A stretch of 32,205 bases of DNA. Origin: an uncultured Clostridia bacterium. Its GTDB lineage: Bacteria > Bacillota > Clostridia > Oscillospirales > Butyricicoccaceae. The position numbers were made by a program, and so were the translations under genes. How positions within the stretch are numbered: the first letter of the stretch is position 1; each line of letters starts with the position of its first letter. Positions 22,400-31,070 of the stretch are shown here, piece after piece. The notes beneath the pieces are model-generated. The model was not told the DNA's origin. It saw nothing but the letters and a program-made list of their open reading frames with translations, and made no database searches. The stretch covers positions 1 to 32,205 of the forward strand of contig CAJUSB010000023.1 in NCBI GenBank assembly GCA_910589115.1, read 5' to 3'.

Positions 22400-23890
22400 T
22401 TAAACGGATGCGGTAAACCGCAGGAATGCAGTCGTCCCTTCCGGGGTGCGCTTGTAAACACCTGCGTGCTCAAGCACCTTCGCAAAGACTAACCCGACTT
22501 CCTTCTGCACAATGCTGAATGCATTTTCAGCATTGATATCATACTGCTTTGCAAACGTTTCCGCCCAGTCAGCGTGCTTGGCTGTACGTTCATCCGCACG
22601 GAGATCCGTACCTGCCGCCAGCTTTTCAGCCACCAGCGCCAGCTCTTCCTTCAGCCGCGCGGGAAGTACGGCCAGCCCCATCACCTCAATCAATCCAATA
22701 TTTTCCTTCTTGATATGATGCAGCTCAGCATGGGGATGATATACCCCCAACGGATGCTCTTCACTCGTTATATTATTGCGCAGGACAAGATCCAGCTCAA
22801 ATTTACCGTCCCGCTTACGCGCAATCGGCGTAATGGTATTATGCGGCTCCCCTTCGGTTTCCGCAAAAATAAATGCGCTTTCATCCGAATATCCACGCCA
22901 TTTCATCAGGATACGGTCGGCAAGGTCAACCAGCCGTTCACTATCCTCCGAACGGAGACGCAGTACAGACATCGGCCATTTCACAATACCGGCCGCAACA
23001 TCCTCATAGCCCTTGAACGTAACCGGCTTTTCCACAGGCGCACGCTCCATAGCAAAGGTATAATGCCCGCCCTGGAAATGGTCATGCGCCAAAATCGAAC
23101 CGCCAACAATCGGCAGATCCGCATTAGAGCCAACAAAATAATGCGGGAACTGCGTCACAAAATCCAACAGCTTTCGGAAGCAGGCACGGTCAATCTTCAT
23201 CGGCGTATGCTCAGCATTGAACACAATACAATGTTCATTATAATATACATACGGCGAATACTGCAAATACCACGGGCTTTCGTTAATGGTCACAGGCACA
23301 ACCCGGTGATTCTGACGGGCCGGATGGTTTACACGTCCGGCATAGCCCTCATTCTCCTTGCAGAGCAGGCACCGCGGAAAATTAGACGCAGGCAGGTTTT
23401 TCGCCGCAGCAATCGCTTTCGGGTCCTTCTCCGGCTTGGAAAGGTTAATGGTTATATCCAGCTCCCCATATGGGGTGGCCGCTTTCCACTGCATATCCTT
23501 CGCAATCCGGTCACGACGGATATAATTCGTGTCCTGGCTCAGCTTATAATACCAATCGGTTGCAGCACGCGCATCCTGTTCCAGCAGAGCGCCGAATTTC
23601 GCACGAACCTCATGCGGCGGCGGCGTCAGACGGCCCATCAGCGCCGTATCAAACAAATCCCGGTATACTACCGAATTCTCTGCCAGCACACCGCGTGCAT
23701 ATGCATCATCACACAATTCATCCAGCACAGCTGCCAAATCAATATCTCCGTCCGTCTCTGCGGGCACTGTACAGGAATCCAGTTTCATAACTTCCAGAAT
23801 CGAGTTTATCGCCCAGATCCGGTCACAGCTGTCAATCAGTCCGTTTCTTACTGCGTAGTCAACCAGTTTCCCGATTGCAGAATCAACCAT
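22400..23890 (-). CDS. galT: UTP/UDP-glucose--hexose-1-phosphate uridylyltransferase, class II
   Basis: The 496-residue protein has the length and motifs of the Firmicutes class II GalT rather than the roughly 350-residue class I enzyme. Recognisable stretches are the N-terminal MVDSAIGKLVDYAVRNGLI, the uridylyl-pocket region LCKENEGYAGRVNHP, and the active-site GGSILAHDHFQGG with His-x-His. A C-terminal block follows (LVLRNNITSEEHPLGVYHPH). It exchanges galactose-1-phosphate and UDP-glucose for glucose-1-phosphate and UDP-galactose, the central Leloir step, in the cytoplasm. The start at 23890 has GGAGG 8 nt upstream, inside the last codons of galE, with only 3 nt between the genes. Confidence 0.95.
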   Translation of the reverse strand: MVDSAIGKLVDYAVRNGLIDSCDRIWAINSILEVMKLDSCTVPAETDGDIDLAAVLDELCDDAYARGVLAENSVVYRDLFDTALMGRLTPPPHEVRAKFGALLEQDARAATDWYYKLSQDTNYIRRDRIAKDMQWKAATPYGELDITINLSKPEKDPKAIAAAKNLPASNFPRCLLCKENEGYAGRVNHPARQNHRVVPVTINESPWYLQYSPYVYYNEHCIVFNAEHTPMKIDRACFRKLLDFVTQFPHYFVGSNADLPIVGGSILAHDHFQGGHYTFAMERAPVEKPVTFKGYEDVAAGIVKWPMSVLRLRSEDSERLVDLADRILMKWRGYSDESAFIFAETEGEPHNTITPIARKRDGKFELDLVLRNNITSEEHPLGVYHPHAELHHIKKENIGLIEVMGLAVLPARLKEELALVAEKLAAGTDLRADERTAKHADWAETFAKQYDINAENAFSIVQKEVGLVFAKVLEHAGVYKRTPEGTTAFLRFTASV

Positions 23891-23893
23891 GCC

Positions 23894-24886
23894 TTAGACC
23901 TCCTCAAAACCATGGGGATGATTTTTATGCCAGCCCCAGGCAGTCGAAATAATCGTTTCCAAATCGTCAAACTGCGGTTTCCAGCCAAGCACTTCCTTCG
24001 CCTTGTCAGAGGACGCAATCAGCTGCGCAGGATCACCGGCACGGCGCGGGCAGGTTTCTGCCGGAATGGGATGCCCTGTTACGTGACGGGCGCAATCAAT
24101 GACCTCTTTCACCGTGAAGCCAACGCCGTTGCCCAGATTGAATACATTATTCTCCCCGCCCTTCATCAGGTAATCAAGCGCCAGAATATGCGCCTGTGCA
24201 AGGTCAGTAACATGAATATAGTCGCGGATGCAAGTGCCGTCCTTGGTCGCGTAATCATCCCCAAAAATCGAGATTTTCGCACGCTGCCCGTTCGGCACCT
24301 GGAGAATCAGCGGCAGCAAGTGGGTCTCTGGATTATGCGCCTCACCAATCGCACCGGAAACATGCGCACCGCAAGCATTGAAATACCGCAGCGCTACAAA
24401 ACGCAGCCCATGCGCTTTGGAAACCCAAGACATCATTTTCTCCATCGACAGCTTGGTTTCGCCGTAGCAGTTGGTCGGGCAGGTGCGGTCACTCTCTAAA
24501 ATCGGAACGCGCTCGGGCTCGCCATAAGTCGCAGCTGTAGACGAAAATACAATCTTATCCACATGATGCGCTACCATGGACTGGAGCAGCACCATCGTAC
24601 CATACATATTATTATCATAATATTTCAGCGGGTCTGACATGCTTTCGCCAACCTGTGAGCTGGCCGCAAAATGAATCACACCGTCAATCGACTCTTTTTC
24701 AAATACTTCATCCAGCGCCTTACGGTCACGGATATCTACCTGATAAAACCGCGCTTTCGGATGAACCGCAGCCCGGAAACCCGTTTGCAGATTGTCAACA
24801 ATTACAACATCCCGGCCCGCATCAATCAGCTCATAAACTGTGTGCGAACCAATATAGCCCGCGCCGCCAAGTACAAGAATTGCCAT
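23894..24886 (-). CDS. galE: UDP-glucose 4-epimerase
   Basis: The 330-residue SDR-fold enzyme has the NAD-binding GGAGYIGSHT at the N-terminus, VDNLQTGF, the SSTAATYGEPE strand with catalytic Ser/Thr, and the YGETK catalytic Tyr-Lys pair. The substrate loop is RYFNACGA and the late motif is GTCIRDYIHVTDLAQAH. It regenerates UDP-glucose from UDP-galactose for GalT. The start at 24886 has AGAGGTG 5 nt upstream. The frame is open much further upstream, but that part is GC-rich tandem repeat DNA with no enzyme similarity, and is not coding. The protein has normal family length. It is coupled to galT. Confidence 0.95.
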   Translation of the reverse strand: MAILVLGGAGYIGSHTVYELIDAGRDVVIVDNLQTGFRAAVHPKARFYQVDIRDRKALDEVFEKESIDGVIHFAASSQVGESMSDPLKYYDNNMYGTMVLLQSMVAHHVDKIVFSSTAATYGEPERVPILESDRTCPTNCYGETKLSMEKMMSWVSKAHGLRFVALRYFNACGAHVSGAIGEAHNPETHLLPLILQVPNGQRAKISIFGDDYATKDGTCIRDYIHVTDLAQAHILALDYLMKGGENNVFNLGNGVGFTVKEVIDCARHVTGHPIPAETCPRRAGDPAQLIASSDKAKEVLGWKPQFDDLETIISTAWGWHKNHPHGFEEV

Positions 24887-25036
24887 AAAAACACCTCTAA
24901 AATTATAAAACCTAACTTTTACACCATAGATATACAAAAACAAATCCCGCGGCACCGCAAAGACCCGGCAGTCCCGCCCGCCTTTTTGGCGGGACTGCCT
25001 GTCCCCGTATCCGCCCGCAGCATCAGCCCCAAGCCC

Positions 25037-25130
25037 CGTCCCGCCCGCAGGCGAAGCAGAGATGCGAATGCATCTCCGGGGTCTGGGGCATAGCCCCAGC
25101 GGGAGTCCAGAGGGCAGCGCCCTCTGGTGC
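25037..25130. repeat. REP-like palindromic intergenic repeat, copy 2
   Basis: It has the same frame as copy 1 (12452-12521) with an extra middle hairpin CTGGGGC-ata-GCCCCAG (25083-25099) and the core CCAGAGGGC-agc-GCCCTCTGG (25107-25127). It runs straight into the tandem array at 25141. Confidence 0.75.
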
Positions 25131-25140
25131 CGTCCGCACA

Positions 25141-25298
25141 GGACGCCCCCCGGCGAGGGGTGCCGTCCGCATAGGACGCCTCCCCGGCGAGGGGTGCCGT
25201 CCGCACAGGACGCCTCCCCGGCGTGGGGTGCCGTCCGCACAGGACGCCTCCCCGGCGAGGGGTGCCGTCCGCACAGGACGCCCCCCAGCGAGGGGTGC
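25141..25298. repeat. 34-bp tandem repeat array between galK and galE
   Basis: Units start at 25141 (33 bp), 25174, 25208, 25242 (34 bp each) and a partial unit at 25276, with few differences; a partial copy of the unit end precedes 25141. Each unit holds CCCC-ggcga-GGGG, and the unit junction GTCC-gcaca-GGAC, so the transcript can fold into a row of hairpins. There are no unique spacers, so it is not CRISPR. The array and copy 2 of the REP-like repeat fill most of the 412-nt gap inside the gal operon and could cut or slow transcription between galK and galE. Confidence 0.85.
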
Positions 25299-26594
25299 TT
25301 AATCAATCAGGACTATGCCGCCTTCAGGACGGATGTTCAGCACCATACAGCGTCCTTCGCCCAGAACCGTTTCCATCCGCGCCTTGAAGTCCGCCAGCCT
25401 GTGCAGCGGCACAAACGCCTGGATCGTTCCAGCAAAACCACCGCCATGTACACGGCTCATCCCTTCGCCGCCCAGCGCCTCCTCTGCAACCGCCAGCGCA
25501 ACCGCAACCGCCTGCTCCTTCGGATGAAGGGAACAGTAAATATTTTGCAGGTACATGTATGATGAGTGGCCGGAACGCTCCGCTAAACGTAGAAACTGCT
25601 GAAAATCTCCCGCATCCAACGCAGCCGCTTCTGCCGCCGCACGCTTGTCCTCCGCAAAAAAGTGTACCGCCCGCAGCACCGCACGGTCACCCACACGCTC
25701 ACGCAGTGCCGGAAGGCTCGCCCGGAATTCATCCTCCGATACGTCCCGCAACACCGACTTGCCAAAGTAAGACGCTACCGCACCCATCTCCGTCGGAATC
25801 GCCGCATACTCATCCGTCAAATCTGCATGGTCCGCCCCAGTGTCAATAATACACAGCGCACACCCCGACTGCGTAAAATCATACTCTACCTTATGTACCT
25901 GCGGGTTCTCAATATCCGCAAAATCAATCGCTACCGCCGAACCTACCGCCGACGCCATCTGATCCATCAATCCGCAGGGCTTTCCAAAATATACATTTTC
26001 CGCATACTGGCCAATCTGCGCAATCTGTACCGCCGTCAACGCATCATGGCAGAACAAATGGTTGATCGTGACGCCAATCATCACCTCATAGGCCGCCGAC
26101 GACGAAAGCCCTGAGCCGCCCAGCACGTTTGAGCTAACATACGCATCAAATCCGCTGACCGTATATCCCAGGCTCGAAATCTTTGCCGCAACGCCCCGCA
26201 CCAGTGCCGCCGAACTGTCCCGCTCCCGTTCATCCGGGATCAGGTCAGACAGCGTGACCTCCAGCATTGGGTATCCCTCGCTCAGTATCCGAATCACAGA
26301 AGTCCCGTTTGGCGCCGCACAGGCCAACGCATCCAAGTTGACCGAAGCCGCCAGCACCCGTCCATGCTGATGATCGGTATGGTTGCCGCCCAGCTCCGTG
26401 CGCCCCGGCCCGCTGAACAGCCCCACCGGCGTATCCTCCGCCCGCGAAAAAGTCGTCAGGAACCCTTCTGCAACCGCCCGGACACGCTCACGCACACCAG
26501 GCAGCCCATTGTCATCACAGCAGTATATATGCCGCAGCCGTTCATCATAATTCCCGGCCGCAAGCCGCTCAAGTAATGTACTGCAAGGAATCAT
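25299..26594 (-). CDS. galK: Galactokinase
   Basis: The 431-residue GHMP kinase has the galactokinase signature GRTELGGNHTDHQHG, the ATP-binding VLGGSGLSSSAA loop, and a C-terminal RVHGGGFAGTIQAFV motif. It phosphorylates imported galactose to galactose-1-phosphate with ATP. It is some 40 residues longer than the typical 390-residue enzyme, mostly in the N-terminal part (about 1-45), as in many clostridial versions. The start at 26594 has AAGGAGG about 10 nt upstream; the longer frame to 26651 runs into a palindromic repeat. First gene of the gal operon, with a LacI-type operator over its promoter. Confidence 0.93.
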   Translation of the reverse strand: MIPCSTLLERLAAGNYDERLRHIYCCDDNGLPGVRERVRAVAEGFLTTFSRAEDTPVGLFSGPGRTELGGNHTDHQHGRVLAASVNLDALACAAPNGTSVIRILSEGYPMLEVTLSDLIPDERERDSSAALVRGVAAKISSLGYTVSGFDAYVSSNVLGGSGLSSSAAYEVMIGVTINHLFCHDALTAVQIAQIGQYAENVYFGKPCGLMDQMASAVGSAVAIDFADIENPQVHKVEYDFTQSGCALCIIDTGADHADLTDEYAAIPTEMGAVASYFGKSVLRDVSEDEFRASLPALRERVGDRAVLRAVHFFAEDKRAAAEAAALDAGDFQQFLRLAERSGHSSYMYLQNIYCSLHPKEQAVAVALAVAEEALGGEGMSRVHGGGFAGTIQAFVPLHRLADFKARMETVLGEGRCMVLNIRPEGGIVLID

Positions 26595-26622
26595 TGCTTG
26601 CTCCCTCCTTGTTTTTGATATA

Positions 26623-26781
26623 GGGAACTGTTCAGAAATAACTTGCGACAATCGCTTGCATCTTCGTCCGTCATACTTCGTTGTTATTCCTTGACAGGCG
26701 TCAGTCTGCCTGCGGAAAAGCGCCTCGTCTGACGAAAGAATCTGCGGCGCGCTTGTCTCAATTTATTTCTTCACAGTTCCT
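26623..26781. repeat. 159-bp palindromic element in the galK leader
   Basis: GGAACTGTTCAGAAATAAC at the left end is mirrored at the right end by GGAACTGTGAAGAAATAAA read on the other strand. The similarity continues through TTG-GACAA-CGC and an inner CGTCAG/CTGACG pair. It is a fold-back element, probably dispersed in the genome, and lies between the galK promoter and start codon, so the whole of it is transcribed. Confidence 0.7.
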
Positions 26782-26785
26782 AGGT

Positions 26786-26814
26786 ATCATACATCTATTT
26801 TAGTAAAATTGCAA
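26786..26814 (-). promoter_or_regulatory. Promoter of the gal operon
   Basis: Leftward: TTGCAA (26809-26814), 17-bp spacer, TATGAT (26786-26791). The operator pair covers the spacer and the DNA just upstream of the -35. Confidence 0.75.
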
Positions 26815-26832
26815 GTGTAATTTTACTAAAAT
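26797..26832. promoter_or_regulatory. Paired LacI-family operators over the galK promoter
   Basis: ATTTTAGTAAAATT (26797-26810) and its perfect inverse AATTTTACTAAAAT (26819-26832) are spaced 22 bp centre to centre, about two helix turns. Each is itself nearly palindromic around TTTAGTAAA. Binding of the adjacent LacI-type regulator would block RNA polymerase directly. Confidence 0.7.
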
Positions 26833-26849
26833 TTTCACAAACTTTTATC

Positions 26850-27890
26850 TCACGGCAGCGTGCTTTCGTGCAGGCCGGGAATCGCCTGCACGCTGCCACG
26901 CAGCACCAATGTCGGCGGCACGATCAGCTTGACCGGCAGCTCACGCAGCGACCCCACCCGCGGCATCCGCTCAACCGCCAACTGTACGGCCATACGCCCC
27001 ATATCCTGCACATGCGTCGAAATCGAGGTCAGCGGCGGGTCAATCAATTCAGAAAGCGGCGTATCATTAAATGAAATAATGGAAACATCTGTCGGCACGT
27101 GGAGCCCGGCAGCCTGAAGCGCCCGCACAGTACCTATCGCATTCTCTTCATTCGCCGTCAGGAATGCGGTCGGCAGCGGGCTGCCGCTGCGCAGATGCCG
27201 CCCCAGCGCCGCAAGCGTTTCAGCAGCATTGGTCGGCACATCAATCAGGTATCGCGAATCGTATGCATTCCGCTCACTCATAAAGTGGATAAACAGCTGC
27301 CGCCGAAGCTCCGGCGCAGGCCGCTTCCAGTCATCCAGCTTGGTCGCCGGGCCGATAAAACCAATCTGCCGGTGCCCTAATTCAAATAAATGCGCAAGCG
27401 CCTGCTCAATCCCCAGCCGGTAATTGATCACCACAGAATCACTGCGCGCCTCATCCGGGGACGAATCCAGAAATACTACATTTTCCGACAGCCCATACAG
27501 CGCCTCGATCTGCTGCCGCGAAAAAATACCAATCGCAATCACGCCATCCAGCGCAGCAGGCAGCAGCTGGACAAAGCCCTCCGCCTGCTGCTGGAGCGGG
27601 ATTAAGTCAATCCTGCGCTCCAGGCACTCCTGCGCGACAAAGTTCTTCAAATACAGGTAATACGGGTCATCCAGCTGCTCAGCAGGCGTCAGCATCTCTG
27701 CTACCCCCAGCCGCAGCGCCTTGCCGCCCCGGCTCTTCCGGTTCTTTTCATACCCGAGCGCCCCTGCCGCCTCAAGCACACGCTTGCGCGTTTCTTCACT
27801 CGCTGCCATCGTCGGGTCATTGTTCAGGATCCGGGACACCGTCGCCACCGAATAGCCTGAATAAGCGGCCAGCTCCTTCAGCGTTGCCAT
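26850..27890 (-). CDS. LacI/GalR-family transcriptional regulator of galactose genes
   Basis: The 346-residue protein begins with a LacI-type helix-turn-helix (TLKELAAYSGYSVATVSRILNND) and the hinge region to about residue 60. A periplasmic-binding-protein-like sensor domain follows (about 60-330), with IGFIGPATKL, LTANEENAIG and VSIISFNDTPLS strands. The effector is probably galactose or a derivative, inferred from the neighbours: galK follows on the same strand and mglB diverges. Matching TTTAGTAAA sites lie before both, so it most likely represses both operons. A purine-rich GGAGGGGGAG lies about 9 nt before the ATG. It could be called galR, but only the position supports that name. Confidence 0.88.
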   Translation of the reverse strand: MATLKELAAYSGYSVATVSRILNNDPTMAASEETRKRVLEAAGALGYEKNRKSRGGKALRLGVAEMLTPAEQLDDPYYLYLKNFVAQECLERRIDLIPLQQQAEGFVQLLPAALDGVIAIGIFSRQQIEALYGLSENVVFLDSSPDEARSDSVVINYRLGIEQALAHLFELGHRQIGFIGPATKLDDWKRPAPELRRQLFIHFMSERNAYDSRYLIDVPTNAAETLAALGRHLRSGSPLPTAFLTANEENAIGTVRALQAAGLHVPTDVSIISFNDTPLSELIDPPLTSISTHVQDMGRMAVQLAVERMPRVGSLRELPVKLIVPPTLVLRGSVQAIPGLHESTLP

Positions 27891-28095
27891 TTTACCAGAC
27901 TCCCCCTCCTTCGCGCTTCCGCAAATTTTTACTTACACCTTATAGTTTACGGCACAACGATACCGGATGCAAGAGGGATTTTCACAAATTCGTCAGTTTT
28001 TTCGGCAATCAATCCAGTTGGTGACAAATTGGTTTCAGCAAATTTGTATAATCTTCCAAAACCTGAATATGGAAATTGTTTGAATTCTCTAAAAA

Positions 28096-28104
28096 TTTAG
28101 TAAA
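28096..28104. promoter_or_regulatory. Single gal-type operator upstream of mglB
   Basis: TTTAGTAAA within ATTTAGTAAAAA, 14 nt upstream of the likely mglB -35. It matches the core of the galK operators, but only one copy is seen. A hairpin-like palindrome AGCAAG/CTTGCT (28106-28123) lies between it and the -35. Confidence 0.55.
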
Positions 28105-28118
28105 AAGCAAGATTATGC

Positions 28119-28147
28119 TTGCTATTGGTTTTGCACAATGTTACAAT
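28119..28147 (+). promoter_or_regulatory. Likely promoter of the mglBAC operon
   Basis: TTGCTA (28119-28124), 17-bp spacer, TACAAT (28142-28147). A TATAAT near 28048 without a clear -35 is an alternative upstream promoter. Confidence 0.55.
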
Positions 28148-28160
28148 CGAAGTACCAAGA

Positions 28161-28198
28161 GTGGGGAGGCGCCGCCATAAGGGTTCCGCCTATCCCAC
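28161..28198 (+). other. 5' leader hairpin of mglB
   Basis: GTGGG and GGCG pair with CGCC and CCCAC across a small internal loop. It begins within about 10 nt of the predicted transcript start, so it could protect the abundant mglB message from decay. Confidence 0.5.
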
Positions 28199-28229
28199 GA
28201 AGTGAAAAGAAAAAAGGAGAGATCAAACG

Positions 28230-29327
28230 ATGAAACGAATGGTAGCATTGCTGCTCGCGCTGATGATGTGCTTCTCGCTTGCAGCCTGCGGCGGCAACGG
28301 CGGAAACAACGCACCGGCGACCGACAACGGTGGGAACAATGCGACACCCCCGGCAGACAACACCGGAACCGACACCCCCGCAGCAGATGGGGAGACCTAC
28401 AGCATCGGCGTAGCAATCTACAAGTACGACGACAACTTCATGACGCTGTACCGCCAGGACATCCAGGCATATTTTGACGCCGAGAATGACAAGGCCGGCT
28501 ACAAAAAGTACGACGTCACGATGGTTGACTCAAACAACGACATGGCAACCCAGACCAACCAGATCCAGACCTTCATCACCCAGAAGGTAGATGCAATCAT
28601 CTGCAACCTGGTCCAGACCTCCTCTGCTGAGCAGATCGTAAACCTCTGTGTTGACGCAGACATCCCGCTGGTGCTCATCAACCGTGAGCCTCCCGGAGAT
28701 GAAAAGGACGCTGACGGCAATATCGTTGACGAGACCGCCAAGGTCATCCTTGACAATCCGAAGGTTTGCTATGTAGGCGCAGACGCACGCCAGTCCGGTA
28801 CCTATCAGGGCGAGATCATCGCCGAGCTGCCCGACAAGGGCGACCGCAACGGTGACGGCGTTGTCTCCTACGTCATGATTATCGGCGATCCGGAGAACTC
28901 TGACGCGCAGTACCGCACCGAATTCTCGATCAAGGCGCTCAAGGATGCAGGCATTGAGACCGAGGAGCTGGTTGCACAGGTAGGCAACTGGGATACCGCA
29001 CAGGGCCAGACCATCGCGGCAAACGCGCTGACCCAGTTTGGTGACAAAATCGACGTTATCTTCTGCAACAATGACGGCATGGCGCTGGGCGCTTATGCAT
29101 CCATCACCGCAGCTGGCCGCAAGGTCGGCGAGGATATCTACCTTGTCGGCGTTGACGCACTGGAAGAATGCGTGGAAATGGTCAACAACGGTACCATGAC
29201 CGGTACGGTCAAGAATGATGACGTCGGCCAGGCAAACAAGGCCTGCGAGGTCACCATCGAGCTGCTTGAAGGCAAGGATATCCAGAACTACTACTGGGTA
29301 GACTACGCGAAGGTTGTAAAGGAGTAA
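28230..29327 (+). CDS. mglB: Galactose/methyl-galactoside ABC transporter substrate-binding lipoprotein
   Basis: The 365-residue lipoprotein has a signal peptide (MKRMVALLLALMM) ending in the lipobox LAAC, so Cys20 would be lipidated and the protein tethered outside the membrane. A Gly/Asn/Thr-rich flexible linker (about 21-52) precedes a type I periplasmic-binding-protein domain: YSIGVAIYKYDDNFM, DAIICNLVQT, VLINREPPGD, CYVGADARQSG, IFCNNDGMALGAY and YLVGVDALEE. These match the MglB/galactose-binding group, including the calcium-loop-like DRNGDGVV. AAGGAG lies 11 nt before the ATG. Codon use is strongly biased to C/G-ending codons, as expected of a highly expressed gene. First gene of mglBAC. 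Confidence 0.92.
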   Translation: MKRMVALLLALMMCFSLAACGGNGGNNAPATDNGGNNATPPADNTGTDTPAADGETYSIGVAIYKYDDNFMTLYRQDIQAYFDAENDKAGYKKYDVTMVDSNNDMATQTNQIQTFITQKVDAIICNLVQTSSAEQIVNLCVDADIPLVLINREPPGDEKDADGNIVDETAKVILDNPKVCYVGADARQSGTYQGEIIAELPDKGDRNGDGVVSYVMIIGDPENSDAQYRTEFSIKALKDAGIETEELVAQVGNWDTAQGQTIAANALTQFGDKIDVIFCNNDGMALGAYASITAAGRKVGEDIYLVGVDALEECVEMVNNGTMTGTVKNDDVGQANKACEVTIELLEGKDIQNYYWVDYAKVVKE

Positions 29328-29365
29328 TCTCCCGCCTTCGCAGGCGAACCACAGAACCTGCGAAC

Positions 29366-29400
29366 AATGGGTGGGCTGCAAAACGCGGCTCACCCATTTT
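29366..29400 (+). terminator. Hairpin between mglB and mglA (likely attenuator)
   Basis: AATGGGTG/CACCCATT with inner pairing of GGC/GCT and a short loop, followed by TTTTC. It lies in the 218-nt gap after mglB and would let the binding protein be made in excess over the membrane parts. A second GC hairpin (GCCGGG/CCCGGC near 29489-29507) follows. Confidence 0.6.
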
Positions 29401-29545
29401 CAAAATCGGAAGGGAGACTGACGAACCCCTTTCAGGCGCGGCGGGCGCGCCCCCCGCGCAAAGCAGCAAAGCAAGCACTGCGGCACGGCCGGGCTGTGCA
29501 CCCGGCGGCAGTTTGTTTTTGATTTAGATGGGAGGTAAAGAGGCT

Positions 29546-31054
29546 ATGTCGGAATACCGCCTGGAAATGCGGAATATCGTAAAAACCTTCCCCGGCGTAA
29601 AGGCGCTGAACGGAGCCCAGCTTCGCCTGCGCCCGGGCACGGTGCATGCCCTGATGGGCGAAAACGGCGCCGGGAAGTCAACACTGATGAAGTGTATGTT
29701 CGGCATTTACAAAATGGACGAGGGTGAAATCTATTATGAGGGGGAACGGGTCACCATTACCGACCCGCTGATGGCCCTGCATAAGGGCATTGCAATGGTG
29801 CATCAGGAGCTGCAGCCGATCCCTGCGCGCTCCGTAGCGGAAAACATTTTCCTGGGACGCTACCCGCTCAAGCGGGTGCTCGGCATCCCCTTTGTGGATC
29901 ATGATAAGATGAATGAGGATACGGCGGCACTGCTGAAAAAAGTACGCATGAATTTCGACCCGAAGCAGAAAGTCGGCACGCTGAGCGTATCACAAATGCA
30001 GTCGGTAGAAATCGCAAAGGCTGTTTCTGCAAACTGCAAGGTACTGATTTTGGACGAACCGACCTCCTCACTGACGCAGAATGAGGTCGAGGCACTTTTC
30101 CGCATTGTGGAGGACCTGAAAGCAGAAGGTGTTTCCATTGTCTATATCAGTCATAAAATGGATGAGATCCTGCGCATTTCGGATGAAGTCACCATCATGC
30201 GGGATGGGCAGTATATCGGTACTTGGGAGGCCAAGGGGCTGACCACGGACTTCATTATTACAAAAATGGTCGGCCGTGAGCTTACCAACCTGTTCCCGCC
30301 GCGCGAGAACACCCCCGGCGAGGTGGTCTTTGAGGTGGAGGATTTCACTTCTATCAACCCCAAGAGCTTCCGCAATGTCAATTTCACGCTCCGAAAGGGT
30401 GAAATCCTGGGGGTAGGCGGCCTGGTTGGCGCACAGCGCACCGAGCTGATGGAGGGACTTTTCGGCACCCGCAGCCATATCAGCGGCACGGTCAAATACA
30501 AGGGCGAACCCATTGACATCCGCCGCCCGAAGGACGCAATCGACCGGGGCATTGCGATGCTGACCGAGGACCGGCGCGACACGGGCATTATGGGGGTACT
30601 GTCCATTGCGGACAACATCTCTATCGCATCACTCCGAAAATATCTTGATTTCGGCTTTTATTTGAACAGCAAAAAGGTAGAGGCGCTCGTACAGGATAAC
30701 GTCAAAAAGATGGCAATTAAAACGCCGAGCTCCAAAACGCAGATCCAGTCGCTGTCCGGCGGCAACCAGCAGAAGGTGCTGATCGGGCGCTGGCTGGCCA
30801 ACAACCCGGATGTGCTGATTTTGGATGAGCCGACCCGCGGCATTGACGTGGGCGCAAAATATGAAATTTACTGCATCATTGCGGAGCTGGCCAAGCAGGG
30901 GAAGAGCATCATTATGATTTCCTCTGAAATGAGTGAGCTTATCGGTATGAGTGACCGCGTAATGGTCATGTGTGACGGCCGCGTCACCGGCTTCATTGAC
31001 GGCAGCGAGGCCAACCAGGAGAACATCATGGCCCTTGCCACCCAGTTTGAATAA
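29546..31054 (+). CDS. mglA: Galactose/methyl-galactoside ABC transporter ATP-binding protein (two ABC domains)
   Basis: The 502-residue protein holds two fused ABC domains. The first (about 1-235) has Walker A GENGAGKST, the LSVSQMQ signature and Walker B LILDEPTSS. The second (about 250-500) has a degenerate Walker A (GLVGAQRTEL), the LSGGNQQKV signature and LILDEPTRGIDVG. A non-canonical second Walker A is normal for the MglA/RbsA sugar ATPases. It drives sugar uptake with MglB and MglC at the inner face of the membrane. The start at 29546 has GGAGG 10 nt upstream; the ATG at 29528 overlaps that site. It is followed after 16 nt by mglC. Confidence 0.94.
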   Translation: MSEYRLEMRNIVKTFPGVKALNGAQLRLRPGTVHALMGENGAGKSTLMKCMFGIYKMDEGEIYYEGERVTITDPLMALHKGIAMVHQELQPIPARSVAENIFLGRYPLKRVLGIPFVDHDKMNEDTAALLKKVRMNFDPKQKVGTLSVSQMQSVEIAKAVSANCKVLILDEPTSSLTQNEVEALFRIVEDLKAEGVSIVYISHKMDEILRISDEVTIMRDGQYIGTWEAKGLTTDFIITKMVGRELTNLFPPRENTPGEVVFEVEDFTSINPKSFRNVNFTLRKGEILGVGGLVGAQRTELMEGLFGTRSHISGTVKYKGEPIDIRRPKDAIDRGIAMLTEDRRDTGIMGVLSIADNISIASLRKYLDFGFYLNSKKVEALVQDNVKKMAIKTPSSKTQIQSLSGGNQQKVLIGRWLANNPDVLILDEPTRGIDVGAKYEIYCIIAELAKQGKSIIMISSEMSELIGMSDRVMVMCDGRVTGFIDGSEANQENIMALATQFE

Positions 31055-31070
31055 AGAGGAGGACGAAATC

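Noticed and set aside
22574..24499. 641-codon open frame on the plus strand
   Set aside because: It is antisense to galT and galE, which have clear motifs; the translation is Arg/His-rich without recognisable domains, typical of a GC-biased shadow frame.
25141..25298. Possible CRISPR array
   Set aside because: Units abut directly with no unique spacers and there are no cas genes; it is a simple tandem repeat.
24887..25306. N-terminal extension of galE through the tandem repeats
   Set aside because: The translated repeats give low-complexity Arg/Pro/Gly sequence in shifting frames, and GalE has a normal start at 24886 with its own ribosome site.
28530..29393. 287-codon minus-strand frame
   Set aside because: Antisense to mglB, which shows a lipobox, motifs and strong codon bias on the plus strand.
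30972..31070. Upstream start for mglC at 30972
   Set aside because: It lies within mglA in another frame; the ATG at 31071 has a strong ribosome site and gives the normal permease N-terminus.
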